Both the position numbers and the translations under genes were made by a program. Below are positions 55,601 through 64,000 of a DNA stretch of 64,000 nucleotides, in pieces. The DNA is from Mesostigma viride (lineage: Eukaryota; Streptophyta; Mesostigmatophyceae; Mesostigmatales; Mesostigmataceae), in the NCBI GenBank assembly GCA_009746045.1, contig RPFO01000050.1, positions 2,909,216 through 2,973,215 on the forward strand, read 5' to 3'. Position 1 is the stretch's first letter, and the number at the start of each line of letters is the position of its first letter. The notes beneath the pieces are model-generated. The model was not told the DNA's origin, searched no databases, and saw only the letters and a list, made by a program, of their open reading frames with translations.

Positions 55601-55785
55601 GTTGGCAGCCGGCAGGCGCCATTAACCCAAACGCGACAGAGTCGCTTGGATATGAGGGTGAGGCGGTCCGACTAGCTCAGCCTTCGGCTAACGTACAAGG
55701 TCATGTCTTGATAAGCGGCCACATTAACTTTGGCAACATTTGCCACATCTTCTGCGCGCAGATGGCAGCAGGTTCTTCCGCACAT
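42530..55785 (-). CDS. HMCES: HMCES/SRAP abasic-site processing protein
   Basis: SRAP-domain protein that crosslinks through its Cys2 to abasic sites in single-stranded DNA at replication forks. Exons (minus): 55697-55785, 55341-55497, 54373-54405, 51407-51459, 50960-51081, 49687-49773, 49079-49185, 45055-45120, 43710-44313 and 42530-42765: 1,554 nt, 517 residues, all phases consistent. It starts MCGRTCCHL, with the catalytic Cys2 exposed after Met removal. It then reads YEPSYNVSPGRFTPVM, MKWGLIPRW, FNARSEGV (active-site Asn), HNRCVAMCDGFYEWEKKG (active-site Glu), MPMLMAGLFD, YTVLTQ, SDLHDRIPVLL (active-site His) and VTAEMNVRSFDGPACC. The last two exons form a hydrophilic, disordered tail with a KRK basic patch, ending QASLLSFFKRAPA, a canonical PIP-box. 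Introns total over 11 kb. Divergent from EXO1. Very confident. Confidence 0.95.
43290..43612. repeat. 46-bp minisatellite, 7 copies, HMCES intron 9
   Basis: Unit CAGCATCAAGACTAATACAC + AGATAGTGATCAACTTTAAA + GCGACA with few substitutions. Confidence 0.95.
44332..44723. repeat. AGGGC pentanucleotide array, HMCES intron 8
   Basis: About 75 copies of AGGGC, the last few interspersed with AGAC. In the transcript it is (GCCCT)n, a pyrimidine-rich tract ending about 20 nt before the exon 9 acceptor (44,314). Spurious ORFs result on both strands. Confidence 0.97.
45141..48130. repeat. 3-kb heptamer array, ATGGTTG/ATGTTTG, HMCES intron 7
   Basis: About 425 units of two main heptamers, TGATGGT and TGATGTT, arranged in alternating homogeneous blocks. 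Minor variants are TGATCGT, TGGATGG and TGAGTGT. Seven-bp period leaves all minus frames open for over 1,000 codons (STINHQP/SNIKHQT); not coding, since it lies between exons 7 and 8 of HMCES. Confidence 0.98.
48425..48560 (-). repeat. Two reverse copies of the R1 terminal motif
   Basis: CAAGCGCAGGCCAGACATCG GGAGAATCCGCGG and AGGAGACAACCAGCGCAGGC CAGACATCGGGAGAATATGCGG lie in HMCES intron 7, outside the heptamer array. Confidence 0.85.
48895..49040. repeat. About 30-bp AT-rich tandem repeat, HMCES intron 7
   Basis: About five imperfect copies of TATTAGTACTACTATACCAAT followed by ACAGTA/TAAGTG. Confidence 0.85.
49186..49300 (-). repeat. Copy of the HMCES exon 7 acceptor and 5' end
   Basis: The true exon starts at 49,185 (CAG|ACCGCATCCCGGTACTGCTC). 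A copy at about 49,288 reads CTGCAG|ACCGCATTCCTGTCCTGCTG; spacing 103 bp, intact acceptor AG. Confidence 0.87.
49520..49680. repeat. C-rich homopolymer-like tract, HMCES intron 6
   Basis: About 160 bp of C runs separated by T (CCCCCCTCCCCC). The transcript has the G-rich strand just downstream of the exon 6 donor. Confidence 0.95.
50330..50420. repeat. 10-bp repeat GTGACCGCACA, HMCES intron 5
   Basis: About seven copies of CAGTGACCRCA. Confidence 0.85.
50680..50852. repeat. About 57-bp tandem triplication, HMCES intron 5
   Basis: Three copies of GCTACTAGGGTTGAAACCAC + AAGACATGTCATGGATAAAG + CTTATTTATCTAGCTGAT. Confidence 0.93.
51145..51187 (-). repeat. Copy of the HMCES exon 5 acceptor and 5' end
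   Basis: TGCAG|GTTCTACGAGTGGGAGAAGAAGGGG occurs at 51,180 and at the true exon start 51,081, 99 bp apart. The copy leads to a stop after about 22 codons. Confidence 0.9.
52053..52305. repeat. 84-bp tandem triplication with open plus frame, HMCES intron 3
   Basis: Three near-identical 84-bp units encode (in plus) EYDTPSGSTMVLATSRKRAY KERNSAFL. No start context, domain or neighbouring exon supports a gene. Confidence 0.93.
52725..53510. repeat. 46/47-bp minisatellite, about 17 copies, HMCES intron 3
   Basis: Unit GTGGCTATACTAGCGGTCTT + GAATCATGGTGCCCCGCTAC + TGCAGT(A). Length alternates between 46 and 49 by a GTA insertion. Confidence 0.95.
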
Positions 55786-56634
55786 TTCGAAAACACGAGC
55801 AAGCGCACGTGCTAGGCTGTCAATATTCTAGTAGGTGATTGAAGGCAGCCGTAGTCGGTCACACATCGCACATACGACCTTCAATCATATTCATGCTTGC
55901 TGGTAGCTTCTGGGCTTTCTTATTTTCTGTGTTCCGCGGAATCTCAGATTTGGGCAGCTAGCGTTTTCGCGTTTGTTGCTTTCTGACGACAATATTCGTG
56001 CACCCGAGAACGGTAGGTCTCCTAATAAAAGCTTGTTCGCGTCCATAATTTCCTATCCTACAACATGTTCATCTTGTTGGCATTGACAACGCTTGTGACG
56101 AATCTTGCCATACGAACTGCACATTCGAGGTCGGACACGTGGCCATCCCCAGTTGAGAAGTTGTGATCAGTTGTTGAGATTCTTTTTGGCCTTGTCCACA
56201 TTGCCGTGGCCGGCCGGCGGACTGGCGGGTGCGGGGCGGGAAGCGGCGCCGTGCCGCGTGCCAGGGAGGGTCACGTGCTTCAGTCAGATTCAAACTGGGC
56301 AAGAGACTGGGCTACAGGGGTTACATACGCGCGGTATCTTCATGTTGCCAAATGCGCGGGACAGGGCGATGAATGGCCACGTGGGCACGAGCTGAGGGTG
56401 TTTGGCAACCCATTGTTCATGGCGTTTAATGGCGCGGGTAGCCGGCCGTGGGCGCGAAACGTGTGATTCTTTGATGAAGATGACAGCACGTAACCATCGT
56501 AGAAGCCCTTCCCATATCGTTGGCTGTATATGCAGCAGTTGAGAAGTTTCATGGGCCTCCGGGGTGCTTTGAAGCTCAGAGGTGTTGTCGCTGAGTTGCA
56601 CGCGTAGGAAACTGAATTAATGGAGTAAATTCAG
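55786..56634. promoter_or_regulatory. Shared intergenic region between HMCES and EXO1
   Basis: 849 bp between divergent start codons, presumably a bidirectional promoter for two DNA-repair genes. It includes an intact copy (55,900-56,000) of the dispersed repeat that is interrupted at 17.8-18.2 kb. No TATA-like element is obvious next to either start. Confidence 0.6.
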
Positions 56635-59600
56635 ATGGGCATTAACGGGCTTCTGCCCATTCTAAAGCCGTACATCAACCCAGCTCATGTAAAAAACTAC
56701 ACAGGAAGGAGGGTCGGCATTGACGCGTACTCATGGCTGCACAAAGGAGGTGGGTTTGAGGGCATGCAAGGACTCTACATGCAATATGCCTTCTCGTCAC
56801 ACTATCGCGCATGACATGCTGTCCATGATCGAGTCTAACCAGTCCTTTTCAAAAATATATCCACGTGTCAAACTACAACAGATTGTCCTCGTTTGTACTG
56901 ATCTCCGCTGTGGTATTGGCTACTTATATGAAGAAATCGGAGCTGTTTGAAAAGACAGTAATTAACTTTCTGTGTGTGCGTGCAAGGGGCGCGTGTCTGC
57001 GCCAGCGTGTGTGTGATTGGGCGCGTGCGTGTATCTGCCCGTGCCCAAGTCTGTGCTTACATGGGTGCAAGCATCTCGCACTCGTCTATTGCCCATTGGC
57101 GTACAAGAAAATTGCTAGAAGACACGCGGGGTCTACCACAAGCCTGAATAGTGCACGTCGATGCGACGCTCGACAAACAACAGTACCCAGCAGTGATTCA
57201 GCACCCTGCCTTTGATTATCTTTATGGCTTTAGTTTTGATGGTTATAGTCATCTTGGTTATAGTTATCTTTATGGTTATAGTTTTTTTACTTATAATTGC
57301 GATTCACAGCTCTGTGTGGAACGCCCTTATGTCGAAACCTCTGGGACCTGCTCTACCCATGCTATGCCCATGCGGGACATGCCTGTTGGTGCCTACTGGA
57401 CTATGTGCCGGACAACATGCCACCGTTGCCAGCCTACTCGTGCAGCCGGGAGCTGTGCGAGGGCATCTACCTGGGCAAGCTGCCCCCCTATGTGCAGTAC
57501 TGCCTGCACCGCATCCAGCTGCTGGTGCACCACGGCGTGACACCTGTCGTCGTGCTGGACGGCTGCCGGCTCCCTGCCAAGGAGAACGAGGAGGGCGGGC
57601 GCCAGCGGTTAGTGTAAACATACACTTTTCATTGTGTAGCAGTAGCATGGTGCTAGTAGTACAGAGCTTGCCTTTTCCAAAGGACAGTCCCTGCAAGTGC
57701 TTAGTTTTCATCGGGGTCGTGCGTGCATGCTTGCCTCCTCTCGTGCAAGGCTTGCTTATGTACGCGTTGTGTACTTCCTGTTGTTGTGCATGCTGCCGTG
57801 TGTGATCTACCCAGCGATGCGCGCCCATATCTTGGCATCAGCGCGGACTGACCTTGTGGCTAGTACCTATTCCCCGGGCGCACAACCTTTCCAAACACAC
57901 GCCCGCCCATCCTTATCCCCACCCACCTAGCTGGCGTGCGGACAATCTGGCGTTGGCGCGACAGAAGGCAGCGGCCGGTGATGCGGAGGGGGCGCTGCTT
58001 CACTACCAGGTAACACCGGGCTACCACCACGCGACATGCATGCGCGCTGCCACCCGGGTGATGAGTTGTGAGAAAGATACCCACATACCAGACGCACGCG
58101 GTTACTTCTGCATGCCCATACATTATACCCTAGTATGCATGCCTACCCTATTCTTGATGTTCTACTTTACCCTAATCTGCATGCCCGTACATTATGCCCT
58201 AATCTGCATGCCTACCCTATTCTTGATGTTCTACTATGCCCTTCCGCACACCTATATTTATGACGCATTCTGGATGCCCATACGATGTCCTTCTGCATGC
58301 CTGGATGCAGCATATCTACAGGGTGCTTCAGTTTCCTCCATCTGCCTGCCTATATACAGCATATATGTATACTCTATGTACTACTATATTTGTACATACA
58401 CGAGGCCTCGGTTCCTCAATATCTGCAGCGGCTTCCCTGGTGTGTGGGGGGGTTCCCCCTTGTTCTAGTTATGGGCGTCACGACACCGTCAGCCTAGGAC
58501 CTTCGCAAGACCGTCCTTGTCCTTGCCTTTTTTTGCTTGTCATCCTCCTCTCATCTTGCCTGCGGCGGGCAAGACATCGCGGTAGCGCTTCCTTCTGACT
58601 ATCCCACGTGCCCCTTGTCATCTTTAGGGGAGTGATAACTCATACTTAATACCATATTCGTCTAAGGGGGGTATACTCCAGACTTGACGTGTGGTGAATG
58701 GTAGGTACCAGTATCAATCTCTCTGTTATGAATCTATCTTGTTTTTTGTCCTCCTTTGAACATAATCTTATCGTCTCTCTGTCCATACTCGTTTCAAGTC
58801 TCGAGTGTTAACAAGGCTTTACTTGTGTGCAACCCTTGCGGTCCCTCTCCCCCCCTTTCTTCCCCCCCCGCCCCCTCCGTCCCTCTTGCAGCGTGCGGTG
58901 GAGATCACGGCAGCCATGGCCAGCGCGCTGATCTCGGTGGGTGACGCCATGGGTGCCTAGAGTGACCCCACGTGGTCTAGAGTGAACCCACGGGACCTAC
59001 AGGGAACACACGGGAGCTACAGGGAACACACGGGGTCTAGAGTGACCCCACGGGAGCTAGAGTGAACACACGTGGTCTAGAGTGAACCCAGGGGAGCTAC
59101 ACGGGAGCTACAGGGAACCCACGGGAGCTACAGGGAGGCCGTGGAGTCAAGCCATGTGAGGATACCTGTACCGCGGTGGGTGAGGCACCATCCACTAACC
59201 GATCAACCCCAGCGGCTCCTGCTCACCCCCAACCATTCCTTCGTCTGGCGCAACGCGATGCCACCCCCTCAGCAGGTGCCGCATGCTCTTGCACTTTCCC
59301 TCCATGCACTTTCCCTCCATGCACATTCCCTCCATGCACTTTCCCTCCATGCACATTACTTACAATACACCTTTCACACGTCACTCAACCCTCAACCCCT
59401 CCTGCTCCCTGCCATTATCTGCAGGCGCTGCGGGCGCGGTCTATCGAGTACCTGGTCGCGCCATACGAGGCGGACGCGCAGCTGGCATCCCTCACACTGC
59501 TGCCGGAGAGCCAAGGGGGCATCGCCGCGGTGATTACGGAGGACTCGGACCTGCTGGCCTATGGCTGCCCGGTGGTGAGTCCTTTGCTTTGTGGTACGTT

Positions 59601-62600
59601 CTCTGCCCCTTTGCTAAAGTGATTCGTCGGTGGTAAGGTTTTTACTCGGTGGTAAGGTTTTTACTCGGTGGTAAGTGTTTTGCCCTTGGGTAGACCTGTT
59701 GACTTGCTGTATATGCTTTGCCCGGTATCCAGGAGGGGGGAGTTGTTTGCTCTGTTTGTCTCTGTTTCCGGTAGTCAGTCGTTTTATCTCTATCTTTTTC
59801 GTTGGCCTGGTGGTAACCCGTTGGCCTGGGTGGCAAGACAGGGAGTCTTTTGTCCGGTGGCAGTGCTGTCTCTTGCTCTGTGACAACCAACTCGCCCCGT
59901 GGTCAGTCTCTTGCGTGGTGTTTAACTATTGGCCTGGGTGGCACTAAAGGGAGGAACTCGTTCGGGATGCGGCTTGCTCTGTCTGCCCGTTGACACGTTT
60001 CTGTGCTGTGGTAGGTACATGGTTTGCTCGGTGGTTTGTAGTTTGCCCAACGGGAAGATACATGACTTCACGGTACATGTCTTCTTTGTGGCAAATGTGC
60101 CCTTTCCTTCCCCCCCACAACAAAAATAGACCGGTTCTGTTTAAGATGATTTTTATCACGTGTGCCCCCTCTTCCCGATTCCCCCCCTCCCCCCCCCAAA
60201 CAAATTATGAATAAATGAAGCAGGTTCTATTTAAGATGGACCGTTACGGTTCGGCCGAGGAGCTCCGACTGGACAGTGTGCTGGGCCGCCCGCTCCCGCC
60301 CGCAGCAGCCGTCACGGCCGCGACACTTGGCACCGACGAGGACGACAGTGGCGCGAATGCCAGCCAAAGCGAGCCATCTGCAGGGCCGGATGGCAAGAGG
60401 AAGGGCGGCAAGGGCCTCTCTTTCGTGAGGATTGGGACACTCGACAAGTTCCAAGGTGGGATGACAGGTTCTGGCGGTTAGTATTAGTTTTTGATATTTT
60501 AACATTATTTTATAGTTAGTATTTTAACATCATTTCAATATTTTTGTCAACAACAGTATTTTACTATGGCTGGGTTTGGATGCTGGTAGATAATATTAGT
60601 TTGGGTTGGATGCCGGAAGGTACGGAGGCAGGGCAGTGGCAGTTGCCGGTAGATGATGGTAGCTGTAAACTGCGCGGTTGGCCATGCCTTGTGGGTTACT
60701 TGAGTCAGTGGGGGCAGGGCGTTTCAAGGGGGGAGTGTGTAAGATGGGGGCAGGTTTCTCTTAGACGGGGCAAGTTGACTCTTAACAGCTGTTCGAGAAA
60801 GCAGGGGAAAGGACAGTTAAGCCGGATGTGCTTGTGTGCTGCGACCATCTTCCCCTCATTGCCGCTTGCTTCCTGAATGCTTCTGGATCGGTATGGGCTG
60901 GCTGCCACCGGTTGAAAGGCGCTGAACGAGCGCCGAATGATACGTTTGGGCAGCTACTATCACTCCACAGGGGGGTGGTCATCTGCCGGTTCTTTCTACG
61001 CACGCCCTAACCGTGCCCAGTGCATTACTTGCCTGCCCTCACGTTGCCCGTCGTATTTTTATTCCCCCCCTTCCCCCCCTCCTTACCCCCCTCCTTACCC
61101 CCCTCCTTACCCCCCTCCTTACCCCCCTCCTTACCCCCCTCCTTACCCCCCTCCTTGCCCCCCTCCTTACCCCCCTCCTTACCCCCCTCCTTACCCCCCT
61201 CCATTACCCCCTCCTTCTCCCCCTCCTTACCCCCCTCCTTACCCCCTCCTTACCCCCTCCTTACCCCCTCCATTACCCCCTCCTTCTCCCCCTCCTTACC
61301 GCCCTCCCTACCCCCCTCCCTATCCCCCCTTCTCCATCTCTCACAGCCATGTGCGTGCTGGCCGGCTGCGACTTCTTGCCCCAGCTCAAGGGCGTGGGCA
61401 TCATCACCGCCCACAAGTCGATGGCCAAATACAGCAACGTGGAATATGTGCGTGCGCGTGCTGGGTCGTGTAGAGTGGGCGCATGGGTCGCGGGATATCG
61501 TTATGTAGACTTTGTGCGTGCGCTGGGGTGTTCTGTGTAGAAGGCCACGGATGGATGTGCGTGTGTTGGGTGTTATCACAGTGTGGGGTGGGTGCACGTG
61601 CTAGGGGTTAGCGCTTCCTATATGCATTAGACGGTCAATGGAGTCGCGGCTGTATACGTAGACCCTAATACAATATAGAAGTATGTAAGAGCATGGGTGG
61701 GTGTTTATGGTTTGGGTTATTAGAGTAAATGACTCTTGCTGGCTTGTCAAGGTGTGCATGAATGCCTGTTTGGATTCTTCTCTCAAACATGCGACTCTCT
61801 TGCTGTCGTAACAGCCCTGTAGGAAATAGGACGACCAGAGATATGAGAAAGCACACTGGATACTGGTGTGAGAGATAAGGATAAGTTTTGCAACTGGAGA
61901 GGCAAAAAGCTAAACACTAGCAGGCACGCACGAAATGAGTCCTTGCTTCGGAAACGCGACAATCGACACCAGCATAGGCCAGATAATCGTGAATCCTATT
62001 CCTGCTGCCTTATGTCTGCCCTGATGCAGATAATCGTGAATCCTATTCCTGCTGCCTTATGTCTGCCCTGATGCATATAATCGTGAATCCTATTCCTGCT
62101 GCCTTATGTCTGCCCTGATGCATGCCTCATGCCCTTAATATATGCAACGACAGGGCGTCCAGTACCTGCTTCGCAGCCTCAAGGTCAAGCCCCCGGCCTC
62201 CTACAAGATGGACTTCACGCGAGCTCTCGCCGTCTTCTCCCATGCCCGCGTGTAGGTTTGACGCTCTTTGATTGCGGCGCATACAGACATGTGGGCAGGT
62301 TTACTATCGGCTGTTTGACTATGCCATGATGGGGCTTGGCTATTGCAAGCATGTGGCTAGGCTATCTAGGCGCGGAAGTAAAGAGGCGGATTCTGACAAA
62401 CCCTTATTGTTACTTACGGATTCTGACAAACCCTGATTCTTACAAACCCTGATTGCTTCTCAAGGTAGCTGACCATTTCAAAGGCAATCAAAACCCCTGA
62501 CAAATGTCGATGATAATTGACTCACCATGTTTGTGCTGTGTCTATGCTCGCTGGGTGGCACCCTGGCAGGTACGACGCGCAGACCCGGGGCCTGCGCTTT

Positions 62601-64000
62601 TTACGGCCTCTTCCTGCATATCACCGCCTGGGCACAACTGACCTCGACTTTCTGGGCCCGTATCCTCATTATATGTTTCATGCCATCCTTATCGGATGTC
62701 TTGTATTGGGTAGATGTGTACTTGATAGACTACCTCACTCCGATCCTGCTGCCACAGCTTTCTAAACGTGCTGCTTTATATCTTCCTATTGGATCGATTT
62801 CTTCGGGCATATCCGCCCCCTATCTATATCTTCCTATTTGATTCGGGCATATCCAGTCCCTATCTATATCTTCCTATTTGATCAATTTCTTCGGGCATAT
62901 CCACTCCCTATCTATATGTTCCTACTTGATCGATTTCTTCGGGCATATCCACTCCCTATCTACCTCCACTTAAGGCCCTGTGCATGTGATCATGTGTACA
63001 ATAAATAAATAGTAATAATAATGATGATAATAACAATAAGATCTTATGGACCCCTTGTGGTCGTATCAGGTCTCTCTCATACCTGCTGCTGTAAAGTTGG
63101 AAATGGATGGTATTGAGTCGATGAAGGTTAGAATCTAGCATGGCTGTTTGTAATGACCCTACAATGAATTCTCGTGTGCCCTCATGCCCTACCCCAGCGC
63201 CTCACCCTATGGCTGTCCCTTTCCCCGCGTACTCCCGTCGCCCAGCGGGATACACCCGTAAATGGGAGACCATCCCAGTAATGTCTTATCATCCGGCCCA
63301 GTATTGTATTATCATCCGTCCAGTGGGATGGGTACTCATAACCACATGCAGCTACCCAATCCCACTGTCAACTTGCGTTGATTGGGCATCCCATTGTTGA
63401 TCTTTGTTCGTGAGGGGAAACACTTTCGAGTATTGACATCGCATGTTCCAGTGAATAATACGTGGCAATCGATCATTGCAATGACGACTCAGAAAACCCG
63501 CTCAATCCATCCAGATGAAAGAATATCGACGAAATACGAGACACTTTCCTTGACCTGAGGGGCACGATCCCCCATCCCACCGCGCCCGCATCACCCAACC
63601 CACCTCAACCGCAACAACTTTGTCCACCTCAACTCCCCAACCACTCCTTCGGCATCAACTCGCATCATCTCATGCGCCATACCCCCTCGCTGCCTCATGC
63701 GCGATTTCTCGCTGCCATCGCATGACTCCCCCCGCGGAATCCACCAGTGACATGCCCGAGGGCATACCCAGGGCGCTGGCGATCGGCCACGTCCCTTTTG
63801 ACCAAGTCCAGCGGCTTGCCAAGGCAGGCTGGCCGGCCCACCTGCTGGCATCTGCGCTATCGGCTGCTCCTGATACCTGCCAGGGGGGGCCGGGCATGTG
63901 CCCTGGAGGACGATCTGGCCCCGATAACGAACGCTTCCGTCCGACACATCACCGCCCCCACCATGGCCATAGCCAGGCCACCCACCCTGGCAGGTGTGCC
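56635..64000 (+). CDS. EXO1: Exonuclease 1 (XPG/FEN1 superfamily), 3' end beyond window
   Basis: 5'-3' exonuclease and flap endonuclease for mismatch repair and end resection; nuclear. Exons: 56635-56749, 57433-57607, 57931-58009, 58892-58936, 59425-59574, 60224-60455, 61347-61447, 62154-62251, 62570-62659 and 63748-64000 (open), 446 codons so far, phases consistent. N-nuclease: [28 protein letters not shown] (catalytic Asp), [12 protein letters not shown] (Asp). I-nuclease: [15 protein letters not shown] (Glu/Asp), [13 protein letters not shown] (Asp pair), VLFKMDRYG, then [17 protein letters not shown] (Asp and H2TH start). After it come FSHARVYDAQT and [20 protein letters not shown], matching the plant/animal EXO1 signature DLxFLGPxLPxxxAxxIAxG. 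Exon 6 holds an unusual low-complexity insertion of roughly 45 residues (AAAVTAAT...DGKRKGGKG). The exon 10 frame stays open to the window edge. Confidence 0.95.
58115..58250. repeat. About 66-bp tandem duplication, EXO1 intron 3
   Basis: Two copies of CTGCATGCCCRTACATTATR + CCCTA.TATGCATGCCTACCC + TATTCTTGATGTTCTACT. Confidence 0.85.
58955..59150. repeat. About 20-bp tandem repeats, EXO1 intron 4
   Basis: GGGAGCTACAGGGAACACAC and GTCTAGAGTGAACCCACG units alternate, about nine in total. Confidence 0.85.
59283..59355. repeat. 15-bp repeat CTCCATGCACTTTCC, EXO1 intron 4
   Basis: Five copies of TTTCCCTCCATGCAC(A/T), 70-140 bp upstream of the exon 5 acceptor. Confidence 0.88.
59575..59690 (+). 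repeat. Repeated donor-like motifs after EXO1 exon 5
   Basis: The true donor is CCGGTG|GTGAGT at 59,574. TCGGTG|GTAAGG appears twice and TCGGTG|GTAAGT once within the next 100 bp, in an 18-bp repeat with GTTTTTACTCGG. Confidence 0.8.
60125..60160 (+). repeat. Copy of the EXO1 exon 6 5' end
   Basis: GGTTCTGTTTAAGATGATTT at 60,133 mirrors the exon start GTTCTATTTAAGATGGACCG at 60,224; spacing 90 bp. The acceptor AG is lost. Confidence 0.75.
61066..61335. repeat. CCCCCTCCTTA pyrimidine repeat, EXO1 intron 6
   Basis: About 22 copies of CCCCCCTCCTTAC with TCC/ATTAC variants, ending 11 nt before the exon 7 acceptor. It acts as, or has grown from, the polypyrimidine tract. Confidence 0.95.
61978..62122. 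repeat. 47-bp repeat, 3 copies, EXO1 intron 7
   Basis: Unit ATAATCGTGAATCCTATTCC + TGCTGCCTTATGTCTGCCCT + GATGCA, ending 30 nt before the exon 8 acceptor. Confidence 0.95.
62770..62970. repeat. About 48-bp repeat, 4 copies, EXO1 intron 9
   Basis: Unit CTATCTATATCTTCCTATTT + GATCGATTTCTTCGGGCATA + TCC(A/G)CTCC. Confidence 0.92.
62971..63747. other. EXO1 intron 9, 3' part
   Basis: Mostly unique sequence with a short AT-rich microsatellite (AATAATAATGATGATAATAA, about 63,012). Nothing else recognised. Confidence 0.5.

Noticed and set aside
59160-59280. Extra EXO1 exon ([20 protein letters not shown])
   Set aside because: Exons 4 and 5 join in phase to give the family sequence without it, and it has no counterpart in EXO1 proteins.

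Overview
This window is nuclear DNA of a eukaryote. The genes are split into many small GT-AG exons with conserved reading phase. The introns are long and full of satellites, and there are LINE, hAT and foldback elements. No operons, tRNAs, rRNAs or prokaryotic signals were seen. The gene families fit an alga or another protist; the EXO1 and CDC23 exons read much like plant ones, but I cannot name the species.

Layout. (1) 2.0-11.8 kb, minus strand: the N-terminal two thirds of APC8/CDC23, a TPR subunit of the anaphase-promoting complex, in nine exons. It runs off the left edge. (2) 11.8-18.7 kb: a gene-poor stretch of dispersed repeats, two 5'-truncated LINE copies, a foldback MITE and a third LINE-like ORF remnant. 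(3) 18.7-36.9 kb: two paralogous six-exon genes, head to head (A on minus, B on plus), for secreted SGNH/PC-esterase proteins of the NXPE/TBL type. They share a 750-bp intergenic region. (4) 36.9-42.5 kb: a transposon graveyard with a 1,709-bp hAT-like element that has a perfect 8-bp target duplication, inside a larger inverted repeat. (5) 42.5-55.8 kb, minus: a complete ten-exon HMCES/SRAP gene (abasic-site DNA-protein crosslink shield) with a C-terminal PIP-box. (6) 56.6-64.0 kb, plus: exonuclease 1 (EXO1), at least ten exons, open at the right edge. HMCES and EXO1 are divergent and share an 849-bp intergenic region.

Exon boundaries were assigned by reading family motifs, requiring GT/AG and checking that phases add up. 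Every internal junction listed is phase-consistent. Most very long open frames in the window are satellites with no stop codon, not genes.

The most unusual feature is general. Many exon-intron junctions are accompanied, usually 80-135 bp away inside the intron, by one or more truncated copies of the same junction: a splice site plus 20-60 nt of exon. This is seen in all five genes. Nearly every long intron also carries its own private minisatellite. Together these suggest introns that grow by short tandem duplication across splice junctions, followed by satellite expansion.
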